From CAYMUR01 sp964393615 (GTDB lineage Bacteria > Planctomycetota > Planctomycetia > Pirellulales > Pirellulaceae), in contig CAYMUR010000001.1 of the NCBI GenBank assembly GCA_964393615.1, forward strand, positions 94,742 to 158,741: a stretch of 64,000 bases of DNA. Reading direction: 5' to 3'. Positions 1 to 8,168 of this stretch are shown piece after piece. Position 1 is the stretch's first letter, and each line of letters opens with the position of its first letter. Made by a program: the position numbers and the translations under genes. The notes beneath the pieces are model-generated. The model ran no database searches and was not told the origin of the DNA. It saw only the letters and a list, made by a program, of their open reading frames with translations.

Positions 1-1
1 A

Positions 2-613
2 GCCAAGCTATTGCGTGTATTGGAGGAAAAGATTGTGGTACGTGTTGGTGGTTCGGCTCCTATCCACACAGACACTCGTGTGGTGGCTGCCACAAATCAG
101 GAACTGGCGCTGATGGTACGTGAAAAAAGGTTTCGTGAGGACCTTTATTTTAGGCTGAACGTCGTCGCTTTGGAACTTCCGCCGTTGCGTAATCGTGGAG
201 GTGATATTCAGTTGTTGGCGGAACATTTTCTAGGTGAGTTTTGTATGAAAGCAAGGCGTCCGGTCCCAAAATTTACCCCCGAAGCCAAAAAGCGACTGCG
301 TGAACACAACTGGCCTGGCAATGTTCGCGAATTACGAAATTTGATGGAAAGGCTCGCCTACTTGACACAGGGTGACAAAATCGACGCGGGAGATCTTGCC
401 TTCATCCTGGCTCCAGAAAAAGAATCACCCGATATGGTACCTCTCGATCTCACACTGACAACTGGAACCAATCAGTTTCAAAGCGAATATATCAAAAAAC
501 ACATCGAATCCTCCGGTGGAAACATCAGTGACGCAGCACGGCGGTTAGGCCTGCATCGCTCTAACCTGTATCGCAAAATGCGTCAATTGGATATGAACGT
601 CGAGCAAGACTAA
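2..613 (+). CDS. sigma-54-dependent response regulator/activator, C-terminal part (5' truncated by window edge)
   Basis: This is the C-terminal part of an NtrC-family activator, which uses ATP to remodel sigma-54 RNA polymerase at -24/-12 promoters. The reading frame is open from base 2 (Ala-Lys-Leu before the first Leu-Arg-Val), so the start lies outside the window. Visible are the end of the AAA+ domain (TDTRVVAATN sensor I region, FREDLYFRLNV, LPPLRNRGGDI), the sensor II motif WPGNVRELRN, and a C-terminal Fis-type helix-turn-helix (ISDAARRLGLHRSNLYRKM). The N-terminal receiver or sensing domain cannot be seen, so the signal is unknown. Assignment to the family is secure; the exact member is not. 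Confidence 0.9.
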   Translation, partial: AKLLRVLEEKIVVRVGGSAPIHTDTRVVAATNQELALMVREKRFREDLYFRLNVVALELPPLRNRGGDIQLLAEHFLGEFCMKARRPVPKFTPEAKKRLREHNWPGNVRELRNLMERLAYLTQGDKIDAGDLAFILAPEKESPDMVPLDLTLTTGTNQFQSEYIKKHIESSGGNISDAARRLGLHRSNLYRKMRQLDMNVEQD

Positions 614-778
614 ACCAACCGCAAAACCCATCATAAACGCTGTTTCCATCTGCCATTTTGAAGGTCAATGCCACCCGACACCGTCGACAGTCATTGTTTG
701 GCAAGCTACGATACGAGTTCGGCCCCCTCTCGTAAGAATCAAACCCCAGAAATACTTCTACATGGCCAGGAGAACGAC

Positions 779-1333
779 ATGACTTGCAATGGAACAATCA
801 AATTTCTCATGGTTTCGTTTTTTGTATTGCTCTCTCTACAGGGTGTGTCCGCTGAGACTAAACCACAAGAAGGAGGACACCAAATTAAACTCGGAGAAGG
901 TAAGGTCATTTTGACTGCACCCTCCGCCTGGGAGCGAAAAGAACCAAAGTTTAAAGGCATCGTTACGGCAGAGTTTGCCATCAAACCTGCAGACGGCGAC
1001 CAAGCAGCGGGACGTGTAACACTGGGGGGCTTGGGGGGTGGAATTCGGCTGAACCTGCAACGTTGGATTTCCCAATATTCACAAGCTGAAACCAAACAGG
1101 AAATGCTGGAAATTGCAGGACAAAAAGTTACAAAACTGTCGGTCCGTGGGACGTACAAAGGGAGCCGGTTTCGGAAAGAACCTGCGGGCCCTGGTTACCG
1201 TCTGCTAGGTGCCACCGTCCAAACCAAAGATGCTGGATCTTATTACATCAAGTTCTACGGCCCAGAACAAACAGTCAACGAAAACGAAAAAGCATTTAAT
1301 GCACTGCTCGAAAGCCTTCAAGTAAGGCCGTGA
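779..1333 (+). CDS. secreted hypothetical protein
   Basis: A 184-residue protein that I do not recognise by name. The frame is open further upstream, but the ATG at 779 is preceded by AGGAGA at good spacing and opens a clear signal peptide (basic n-region, hydrophobic stretch MVSFFVLLSLQGVSA, Ala-x-Ala type cleavage). The mature part is soluble, rich in Gly/Lys, with no Cys and no obvious catalytic motif. It resembles small periplasmic proteins common in planctomycetes, with an alternating beta pattern toward the C-terminus. It follows the sigma-54 activator by about 165 bp on the same strand and may be a separate transcription unit. Confidence 0.75.
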   Translation: MTCNGTIKFLMVSFFVLLSLQGVSAETKPQEGGHQIKLGEGKVILTAPSAWERKEPKFKGIVTAEFAIKPADGDQAAGRVTLGGLGGGIRLNLQRWISQYSQAETKQEMLEIAGQKVTKLSVRGTYKGSRFRKEPAGPGYRLLGATVQTKDAGSYYIKFYGPEQTVNENEKAFNALLESLQVRP

Positions 1334-1505
1334 ATGTTACCCAGCGAATAAGTGCTCGTTTCTCTAGGGCCTAGAACTGAGTCGCCGGAAGTGAGCAATT
1401 TCTTGGAATTCGACCCGCCCGATCCACGCTTACACAAAATTTGCAAGAAATATCATTTATTGATTATCTTTTGCAGGAGTGATTTTGAGGCCTCTGCGCG
1501 GCCAA
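1334..1505. other. convergent intergenic gap
   Basis: 172 bases between two convergent genes. No clear terminator hairpin with a T-run was seen. Confidence 0.4.
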
Positions 1506-2603
1506 TCAACGACTGAAGAAATCGCGAAGTCTCCGTGACCGTTGGCTCGACCTTGTAGCACTGGGGGGCAATGTGGCACTGGGGGGCAAGGTCGCACTGG
1601 GGGGCAATGTCGCACTGGGGCGCAATGTCGCACTGGGGCGCAATGGCTGCAAAGCGCCCTGGCGATCATGAGGTGTTGGAGTCGACATCCCGGTAGTGTT
1701 CGCTACCCCCGGACTGGTAAACCGTAAATAGGGCGATGCAAGGTCAGCCAATGGAATACCCTGTGGATGTGGCGTCTGCCACATTTGCCAGTTTCGGCTA
1801 TCGAGTTGGTTAATTTCATAACGATCAACGTCGATGACAAACGACATGCCAACAGGTGGCAAACAGATCTCAACGTGGTGCGGCAAGGTAACACCCGTGC
1901 TGGAATCATGTCGATGCCGTGACATCCGTGACGACGCGAGAAGCTGATGCTTGCCGTTGTAAAGGTGTTGTTCAAGCACCCAACCCTGTGTGTCGTGCAA
2001 AATCAAGACGCGTGTCAACGCTTCTTCCGGTGTCAGTACTACCGAACGCATTTCTAATTTGCCGGGCCCCGCGGCAACTGGACCACTATGCTGTCCTGAT
2101 TGGTCCAGTTCGATAACTCCCAATGCGGAGATTAGCCAGCTAGGTTCTACCGGTAGAACCTGACGTGCGGAACTCGTATAGAACTGATCGTGTCGGCAAT
2201 AATACACGGCGGGCGGATCAGCCCGCTTAACCCACATCCAAAACAGATCATCGTTACTTCCCAAATCAAGTTCTGCACCCGTCAGTGTCGTATCGGCTTT
2301 CAAACGCAAACGTCGAGGGCGTTCAATGGCCAGTTCGGCCCTCAACGTCGGTGTTCCAGGCAAGGAAAGCCTGGCACCACGGGCACGTAATTGACGAATC
2401 GGTGCGCTGTTGTCATTAATTTCTTGAATCACCTGCAAGGTAGTCGGTGGACCGAGAAATACAGGCTGCAAGGCTGAACTTGGGATGCTGCGACGAGGGC
2501 AGCTGGCACCACTCGCTGCCAAAACTGTCGACAACGTAAATAGCAACAACAACCTGGAAAAATCAGGCACAACAGCATCCTTGCTGTCGGGAAATCGTGT
2601 CAA
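1506..2603 (-). CDS. secreted/lipoprotein-like protein with LolA-like beta fold and repeat-coded tail
   Basis: A 365-residue exported protein. The N-terminus has a hydrophobic signal segment (about residues 15-30, LLLLFTLSTVLAASGAS) followed at once by Cys-Pro-Arg-Arg, so a lipoprotein is possible although the lipobox is poor. The central part (residues ~45-300) has the pattern of LolA/LolB-like or DUF4292-type half-barrels (successive beta strands such as RLSLPGTPTLRAELAIERPRRLRLKAD, LDLGSNDDLFWMW, VYYCRHDQFYTS). This would suit a periplasmic lipid- or lipoprotein-handling role, but that is inference from pattern. The last ~45 residues are low complexity, made of LPPSAT-type hexapeptides from an 18-bp DNA repeat. 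Its start lies 3 bp after the stop of the upstream minus-strand gene, so the two form an operon. Confidence 0.75.
   Translation of the reverse strand: MTRFPDSKDAVVPDFSRLLLLFTLSTVLAASGASCPRRSIPSSALQPVFLGPPTTLQVIQEINDNSAPIRQLRARGARLSLPGTPTLRAELAIERPRRLRLKADTTLTGAELDLGSNDDLFWMWVKRADPPAVYYCRHDQFYTSSARQVLPVEPSWLISALGVIELDQSGQHSGPVAAGPGKLEMRSVVLTPEEALTRVLILHDTQGWVLEQHLYNGKHQLLASSRMSRHRHDSSTGVTLPHHVEICLPPVGMSFVIDVDRYEINQLDSRNWQMWQTPHPQGIPLADLASPYLRFTSPGVANTTGMSTPTPHDRQGALQPLRPSATLRPSATLPPSATLPPSATLPPSATRSSQRSRRLRDFFSR
1555..1644. repeat. tandem repeat, 5 x 18 bp, in the 3' end of a gene
   Basis: Five consecutive 18-bp units, consensus GTCGCACTGGGGGGCAAT on the plus strand; the last two have GGGGCG in place of GGGGGG. 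The array encodes hexapeptides Leu-Pro-Pro-Ser-Ala-Thr or close variants on the minus strand. The unit length is a multiple of three, so copy-number change would keep the frame. On the minus strand each unit contains GAC-N6-CCCC. Confidence 0.95.
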
Positions 2604-2606
2604 CCA

Positions 2607-3095
2607 TCAAGGCGTACTACCAAACAACAGGCGGGTCAACTCTTTTTGGACTGCATGAATTCGTTCCGGTCCCGGCTCGACAATCGGAACCCGGAATTCG
2701 ACTTCTTTCCGCGGACAATACACAACAAGCATTTCCATTCCGTCCTCGCCATGTTCGTTTTCTTCCAATCGCAGGATGCGACGACGTATCATGAGCAACG
2801 ACAGGACGTACCGTACATCTTGTTGATCCTGTTGGTCCTCTAACTGCTCGAAATAATGCAGCATGACATCATTCGGAGCCCAATGCATTTTATTGCTGGC
2901 CGTCGGATCGGGCATGCGAGATTTCCACCATCCAAGTGCATCCTCCGGCGGCCCTTCCCAGGCGTCTTCACAGTAGTCATAACGTATTACATCAGTTCCT
3001 TCGGACAATAGAACTGAAAAAAATATTTCCCCAGGCTTCAGCTCCACTTCTGAACTGAAACAACGGCGTGTACATCGTTGTAATTCGAAATCCAT
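2607..3095 (-). CDS. conserved planctomycete hypothetical protein
   Basis: A 162-residue acidic, soluble protein with no signal peptide or membrane segment. I recognise no named domain. Features: a WEGPPEDALGWWKSR segment, a Gln/Asp-rich helix (FEQLEDQQDQQDVRYVL) and a C-terminal beta-rich part ending in a helix. It is translationally close to the exported LolA-like gene (3-bp gap), and the pairing suggests a joint role, perhaps cytoplasmic partner and envelope protein, which is inference only. The ATG at 3095 is used because homologue-like acidic residues begin directly after it. Confidence 0.7.
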   Translation of the reverse strand: MDFELQRCTRRCFSSEVELKPGEIFFSVLLSEGTDVIRYDYCEDAWEGPPEDALGWWKSRMPDPTASNKMHWAPNDVMLHYFEQLEDQQDQQDVRYVLSLLMIRRRILRLEENEHGEDGMEMLVVYCPRKEVEFRVPIVEPGPERIHAVQKELTRLLFGSTP

Positions 3096-3323
3096 AATGC
3101 CTGATAGCAGAAGGCAATTAACTGCTAAAGTTGCACTCTAACCCCGTACGAAAACATGGGATCATACCCGCTATCTAGGCATCGACAATCGCAACCGTCC
3201 TGCCATCGTTCCATCCTACTTTCGCGTGGTAGTCCATGTGAACATGACTCATGGGTCGAAAGCGATGATTGCACAACCTCTAAATCATGGACGGCCAAAT
3301 GGTAGAGAAAAGCTGGCTGCAAC

Positions 3324-3557
3324 TCAATAGGCAGTAAAAAATCTTGCGTTTGTACCGTCCCGTCCAATCTGCAAACGCACTGGACGACTACATTGGGGAC
3401 AGTGGCCGACATAGGCCGTCTCATCAAAATTGACATAGACTCGTACATAACGGCCGCAACAGGCAAAGTGGACACCCAAAAAACGCTTGCTGGGCCGCAA
3501 GGTACGACTCTCCTGACGTTCCGGGTCACTCGAAATGTCTAGTTGATCACCTGGCAT
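3324..3557 (-). CDS. small conserved zinc-ribbon-like protein
   Basis: A 77-residue protein. A longer frame exists, but the ATG at 3557 has GAGG nine bases upstream and gives the conserved start. The core is FLGVHFACCGRY followed by beta strands and HCPQCSRPV, with Cys33, Cys34, Cys53 and Cys56 forming a possible metal-binding ribbon, and ends ARFFTAY. I recall similar short proteins across planctomycetes, but no function is known to me. It stands alone on the minus strand, 228 bp upstream of the 2607-3095 gene. Confidence 0.7.
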   Translation of the reverse strand: MPGDQLDISSDPERQESRTLRPSKRFLGVHFACCGRYVRVYVNFDETAYVGHCPQCSRPVRLQIGRDGTNARFFTAY

Positions 3558-3969
3558 GCCTGCACCTCGCCAACCGTACTTACACCTATCATCCCTACCA
3601 ACATCGGCTGACACAACACGACAGCTTGATGGGGCTAGCAGTGTTGACAAATGGCCGTCTTTTATCTGTCGACTGTTTGCCCAGGTACATGGACAAGTCA
3701 TTGATCAACGCTTAGACTGGGATTGTTAAAATCGTCGTCAAATGGCGATACAAATTATGCGCTGCCCGACCTATTTTTGCGCTGCCCGACACAAGAATCG
3801 CGGGTTGATTTCAGAATGCCAACCAACGGGGCAGGGGGGGCATCAGCCCGCGTCACCACCACCGATACGTTGAAACGGGAGCATACGTTCTTAGCACTGC
3901 ATATCAGCTCAAGACCGACTCTTCCAAAAGAATTAATCTTTTTCCACTCGTTCCATTTTCGAGACTCCC
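3558..3969. other. intergenic region upstream of mqnE
   Basis: 412 bases between the divergent small ribbon protein and mqnE. It holds a short direct repeat (3758-3790) and no convincing gene. An 86-codon open frame here has no coding character and runs into mqnE in another frame. Confidence 0.5.
3758..3790. repeat. 13-bp direct repeat, two copies 20 bp apart
   Basis: TGCGCTGCCCGAC occurs at 3758-3770 and exactly again at 3778-3790, separated by CTATTTT. It may be a two-copy relic of the scattered tandem-repeat class or an operator. Confidence 0.6.
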
Positions 3970-5109
3970 ATGTCCACTCATAAGCCAGATTTCCACACCA
4001 TTGCTCAAAAGGTCGAAGAAGGGGAACGGCTCACTCCTGCCGACGGTTTGCGTCTTTACGATCCTGACATTCCCTTAAATGATCTGGGAAATCTGGCAAA
4101 TCTAGTGCGCGAGCGCAAAAATGGCAATCTGGCATATTTCAACCTAAATACACATCTCAACCCAACCAATGTGTGTGTCTATCGTTGTACCTTTTGCGCT
4201 TTCCGTTCGGACTTACGTGCGGCCAAAGGCTACACAATGAACGACGAGCAGATACTGGCACGCGGGCAAGAATCGCTAGACAACGGCTGTACTGAGATGC
4301 ACATCGTAGGTGGATTGCACCATCAAAAAGGTTACGATTGGTACGTGCATCTAGTTCGTATCCTCCATAATGCCTACCCACAATTGCATTTGAAAGCTTG
4401 GACTGCTGTCGAGATCAACTGGTTCCAGTTCCTCACGAAAAAACCGGTTCGAGCCATCCTGGAAGAACTTCGAGACGCGGGACTGGGTAGCATGCCGGGT
4501 GGGGGTGCCGAGATCTTTCACCCCGAAGTGCGTCACCAGATCTGTGAACACAAAGCAGATTCGCGAAGTTGGTTCGAGATCCACCGCACCGCACACGAAC
4601 TGGGACTACGTACCAATTGTACAATGCTGTACGGACACATTGAAAAACCATATCACCGCATTGATCACTTGGTACGACTAAGAGAATTACAAGACGAAAC
4701 AAATGGTTTCCAGACCTTCATTCCCCTGGCATTTCACCCCGAGAATACAGGGCTGTCCCATCTCAAAAAACCGTCTGCACTAGACGATCTGCGTACGATG
4801 GCGATTTCCCGTTTGATGTTGGACAATGTACCCCACATCAAAGCATACTGGATCATGCTAGGCATCGGCACGGCACAAACGGCACTGAGTTACGGTGCTG
4901 ACGATTTAGACGGTACCGTCCGACACGAACTCATTTATCACGACGCTGGCGCGACAACACCGGAAATCCTCTCTGTCGAAAAGATCCGCTGTCTGATCTC
5001 CGAGGCAGGTCGCGAACCAGTAGAACGTGACACGCTTTACCGCCGTGTAATTCGCGACGAAAATGACCACTGCCGCTGGGAGGTGGAAGAGCCGTTAAAC
5101 GCTCTTTGA
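3970..5109 (+). CDS. mqnE: aminofutalosine synthase (radical SAM)
   Basis: A 379-residue radical SAM enzyme of the futalosine menaquinone pathway; MqnE joins 3-[(1-carboxyvinyl)oxy]benzoate to the S-adenosylmethionine adenosyl radical to give aminofutalosine. The cluster-binding CxxxCxxC is CVYRCTFC (Cys69, Cys73, Cys76), preceded by HLNPTNVC and followed by CAFRSDLRAAKGY, typical of MqnE rather than MqnC. Other family segments are EMHIVGGLHH, SMPGGGAEIF and TNCTMLYGHIE. The length is usual for the family. Other mqn genes are not in the window, so the pathway is dispersed. A possible terminator follows about 45 bp downstream. Confidence 0.92.
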   Translation: MSTHKPDFHTIAQKVEEGERLTPADGLRLYDPDIPLNDLGNLANLVRERKNGNLAYFNLNTHLNPTNVCVYRCTFCAFRSDLRAAKGYTMNDEQILARGQESLDNGCTEMHIVGGLHHQKGYDWYVHLVRILHNAYPQLHLKAWTAVEINWFQFLTKKPVRAILEELRDAGLGSMPGGGAEIFHPEVRHQICEHKADSRSWFEIHRTAHELGLRTNCTMLYGHIEKPYHRIDHLVRLRELQDETNGFQTFIPLAFHPENTGLSHLKKPSALDDLRTMAISRLMLDNVPHIKAYWIMLGIGTAQTALSYGADDLDGTVRHELIYHDAGATTPEILSVEKIRCLISEAGREPVERDTLYRRVIRDENDHCRWEVEEPLNAL

Positions 5110-5457
5110 CGCTACCAGGAAGGTACGCCATGATTGCATCTTGAATCTGACGCGAAAAAAGCCCGTCCAAGTTCACGGACAACCGGCGTTTTGCCTGCTA
5201 GCGGGCCGTTTTTTCTGAGTTACACCTCTGATGGTGCTATCAACCATCTACCAGCTTATCGCAATCATTTTGAGACGCTTGTTTCCAACACCGGGTACAA
5301 AAGCCGACCAAACTGAACTGGACCTTCCATTCAACTTTTGCGAAACTCCGCTCCACTTTTCCACGGTTTAGTCCTGTTCTGGTTTAATTTCTATTTTCCG
5401 GGTCGAGACTAACCTTCATTCTCTTGTCAACGAAATGCTCTGTTAGGAGGCGTCCCC
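5110..5457. other. intergenic region between mqnE and the basic secreted protein gene
   Basis: 348 bases. A possible terminator lies at 5155-5214. The remaining sequence shows no gene; the downstream gene's AGGAGG ribosome-binding site is at its right end. Confidence 0.5.
5155..5214 (+). terminator. possible intrinsic terminator after mqnE
   Basis: A6-GCCCG (5155-5165) can pair with CGGGC (5202-5206) and, past a 2-base bulge, with a T6 run (5209-5214). An internal GTCC/GGAC hairpin lies at 5165-5180. The structure ends in a T-run but is long and interrupted. Confidence 0.4.
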
Positions 5458-5874
5458 ATGCATCGCGCGCTTCAATTGGCTTGTATCCTCATGGTACTAA
5501 CTATTCCCAGCTTGGCATCTGCCCAGCAGAAAAAATCTTTCTTGAAAATACCACGACTTAAGTCCTTCAAACAAAAGTCGGGCTCCCAGTTGTCACTACC
5601 ACGCATTGGTGGCAAAAAATCAGACCGGGCCCTGGGCAAACGGATCACCAAAGGCCCTAAAAAAGTTCTGACCAAGACCAAGGACGTAATAACACCCTGG
5701 AAATCCAATGCCAGGAAAAGCACCCGCCTACGTTCAAGTCGTGAAAGCCGCCTGGCACTCAGATCCAACAAGAATCGTTGGAAGCCGCTTTCTCGCTGGC
5801 GTGGTAGCGGCGCGAACCGCGACCGGCCAACAACGCCCCAAGAGTTTATCGCCAGGCGACAACCAGAATTTTAG
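5458..5874 (+). CDS. small, very basic secreted protein
   Basis: A 138-residue protein with a signal peptide (LACILMVLTIPSLASA, cleavage before QQKKS) and a strongly Lys/Arg/Ser-rich mature part with no Cys. The C-terminus PTTPQEFIARRQPEF looks like a conserved tail seen in short planctomycete secreted proteins. The start is well fixed by AGGAGG eight bases before ATG. It could bind an acidic polymer or nucleic acid outside the membrane, but nothing shows this. It ends 57 bp before selB on the same strand. Confidence 0.75.
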   Translation: MHRALQLACILMVLTIPSLASAQQKKSFLKIPRLKSFKQKSGSQLSLPRIGGKKSDRALGKRITKGPKKVLTKTKDVITPWKSNARKSTRLRSSRESRLALRSNKNRWKPLSRWRGSGANRDRPTTPQEFIARRQPEF

Positions 5875-5931
5875 TCACAGGTCACTCGCCCCGGCTGTTG
5901 CACCGGCCCGTTGCCTCTACAATAACCTTCT

Positions 5932-7851
5932 ATGGCAACGGATTTAATACTTGGTACAGCTGGTCATATTGACCATGGCAAGACCTCGCTCATCGGGGCT
6001 CTGACAGGTACCGATACGGACCGGTTGCCCGATGAAAAACGGCGTGGAATCACTATCGATCTCGGATTCGCTGAACTGGAATTAGGACCATTTCGGCTGG
6101 GGATTGTCGATGTGCCGGGTCACGAGCGGTTTGTCCGCAACATGCTCGCTGGTGCAACCGGTACGGATCTGGCCTTACTTGTCGTGGCGGCAGACGATTC
6201 GGTCAAGCCCCAAACTCGCGAACACCTGGAAATTCTACGACTGCTGGACATCACGACCGGTGTGATTGCGCTAACGAAGTGTGATCTGGCAGATCCTGAC
6301 TGGATGGACCTCGTTGAGGAAGAAATTCAAGAATTGGTCCAGGGAACTTTTCTAGAACAAGCAGCGATCATTCGAACCAGCACCGTCACACAAGATGGCA
6401 TTGCAGAGTTACGAGACGCTTTACTTTGCGCGGCGACCCAGGCGGCACAGGAATACCCCGCTGAGCACAACTCCGCTCCGCTACGTATGGCAATCGACCG
6501 CACCTTTACGATCACCGGACATGGGACGGTAGTAACCGGTAGCGTGAGTAGCGGCGTGGCTAATCTAGGTGATGGATTAATGCTCGAGCCTGGTGCCATT
6601 CCAGTTCGTGTCCGTGGATTGCAAAATCACGATCGCACTGTCAACACTGTACGACGAGGGCAACGTGCGGCAGTTAACCTTGTCGGTGTCCATCATCGGC
6701 AAGTAAAGCGTGGCCACGAGTTGACAACACCTGGCCAACTGAAGCCCAGCAAACTATTAACAACCAACCTAACACTTCTTCCCTCTGCACCTCGACCTCT
6801 CAAAAACCGGTCACAAATCCGATTGCATGTGGGAACTGCGGAAGTTCTTGCCAGGGTCCATCTACTAGGAACAGAATTACTGGAGCCAGGAGGCAAATCG
6901 TCAGCTCAGCTTTATCTCTCTGAACCATGTGTGACTTCGTGGTCACAGCCTTTCATTGTCCGCAGCGAGTCACCGATGATCACGATTGGCGGAGGCCAGG
7001 TGTTAGCACCACATGCTGAACCGATCAGGCGGCCCGACGAGAAAATCCTGAAAATGCTTGACAACCTCGCGGAGCGTAACGAACTGGTTCGTGCTGCTGC
7101 CTGCGTGTTCTTCATTGGAGTGCGTCCATGGCAACCCGAAGACCTGGCGTTCGAAGCAGGAATCAAGGACCCGCAAACGATCTTTCAACAGATCTTAGAC
7201 CAGGGTGATTTGGTCGAATTCGAGTTATCACCAACCAGGCAAATATGTCTTCATCGAGAAGTTGTCAGCCAACTCGAAGAGCGAATTGAGGCCACCTTGC
7301 GAAAACTGCATGCTGAGTTCACACGGCGGTCCAAATTTGAACAAGCGACAATTCTTAACCGGCTTGCCTATCTCGACAACGAAGCATTAATCGCATTAAT
7401 CATAGAACGCATGCGTAAAACAGGTCGCCTGCTGGTGACACCACACGGCATATCCCTGGTCGGATGCGGCCCACACCTGTCCCAAAATGAAAAGAAACTT
7501 CACGCTCAACTAGTAGAGCAATTTCGCAAATCAGGATTGCAGCCTCCATCGGCCAAAGAGTGCCAGCAATCCGCTGGGACATTAAGCAAATCAGTACCTG
7601 ATCTCATCGCATTAGCCGTTGCTGATGGAGAGTTGGTGGAGATCTCTCGCGACATGTACATTCATGCCGATGTTTTTGGGCAACTCCTGGAGACGTTAAA
7701 GCGTAAACTGGCAGATGGCCATGGAATCACCATCAGTAACATGCGAGAAACCCTGGAAACCACCAGGAAATTTGCGGTACCCTTGGCCGAATATCTGGAT
7801 CGTACCGGTTTTACTCGTCGTGAAGGAGATTTACGCGTTTTGGTCAAGTGA
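5932..7851 (+). CDS. selB: selenocysteine-specific elongation factor SelB
   Basis: A 639-residue translational GTPase that brings Sec-tRNA(Sec) to UGA codons next to a SECIS hairpin. G-domain motifs: GHIDHGKTS (residues 11-19), RGITID (39-44), DVPGHE (60-65) and TKCD (115-118). A beta-barrel domain follows (TFTITGHGTVVTGSVSSG). The C-terminal half (from ~380) has the winged-helix repeats that bind SECIS RNA, for example FTRRSKFEQATILNRL and ISNMRETLETTRKFAVPLAEYLD. The length matches bacterial SelB. selA follows 317 bp downstream, so the order is selB-selA. The pair implies that this genome makes selenoproteins, although none was seen here. Confidence 0.95.
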   Translation: MATDLILGTAGHIDHGKTSLIGALTGTDTDRLPDEKRRGITIDLGFAELELGPFRLGIVDVPGHERFVRNMLAGATGTDLALLVVAADDSVKPQTREHLEILRLLDITTGVIALTKCDLADPDWMDLVEEEIQELVQGTFLEQAAIIRTSTVTQDGIAELRDALLCAATQAAQEYPAEHNSAPLRMAIDRTFTITGHGTVVTGSVSSGVANLGDGLMLEPGAIPVRVRGLQNHDRTVNTVRRGQRAAVNLVGVHHRQVKRGHELTTPGQLKPSKLLTTNLTLLPSAPRPLKNRSQIRLHVGTAEVLARVHLLGTELLEPGGKSSAQLYLSEPCVTSWSQPFIVRSESPMITIGGGQVLAPHAEPIRRPDEKILKMLDNLAERNELVRAAACVFFIGVRPWQPEDLAFEAGIKDPQTIFQQILDQGDLVEFELSPTRQICLHREVVSQLEERIEATLRKLHAEFTRRSKFEQATILNRLAYLDNEALIALIIERMRKTGRLLVTPHGISLVGCGPHLSQNEKKLHAQLVEQFRKSGLQPPSAKECQQSAGTLSKSVPDLIALAVADGELVEISRDMYIHADVFGQLLETLKRKLADGHGITISNMRETLETTRKFAVPLAEYLDRTGFTRREGDLRVLVK

Positions 7852-8168
7852 TTGGTAAATGCCACGTCTCGGACTCTGGGACCAGGATTAAGGAGATAGG
7901 CAAAGGATTTCATCCACCCGACTGTCATGCAGGCCTGTCCCCGAGGATTTTTACAGGTGTGCAAAATGCTACAATGGATTACCTACCGAATGCGTAAAAA
8001 CACCACTACAAGATGCCATACCCTATTTGCCCTACGGCAAAAGTTCGCTCTCCTGGCGGTGTTCCACAAATCTAGAAACAGAATAAAATTTTGGACAAGG
8101 CTTTCACGCTTTTGTTATAAAAGTCCGCTAACCAAGTGAGCAACGTCACAGATCATAAGAGGACTGAG
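7852..8168. other. selB-selA intergenic region
   Basis: 317 bases. I looked for selC (tRNA-Sec) and a SECIS-type hairpin and saw neither. GCCTGTCCCC at 7933-7942 is identical to ten bases of the 15-bp repeat at 24358. A candidate promoter is at 8091-8120. Confidence 0.5.
8091..8120 (+). promoter_or_regulatory. candidate sigma-70 promoter for selA
   Basis: TTGGAC (8091-8096), an 18-base spacer, and TTATAA (8115-8120), about 48 bases before the selA ATG. It would allow selA to be transcribed apart from selB. Confidence 0.4.

Noticed and set aside
1555..1644. CRISPR array or G-quadruplex array
   Set aside because: Units are contiguous with no spacers, so it is not CRISPR. G-runs are 12 bases apart, too far for a typical G-quadruplex.
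3125..3529. 134-codon minus-strand open frame
   Set aside because: It overlaps the conserved 77-residue ribbon protein in another frame and has implausible composition.
7852..8168. selC (tRNA-Sec) or SECIS between selB and selA
   Set aside because: No long acceptor stem, T-loop (GTTCRA) or CCA-type end, and no hairpin with a preceding UGA context, could be found.
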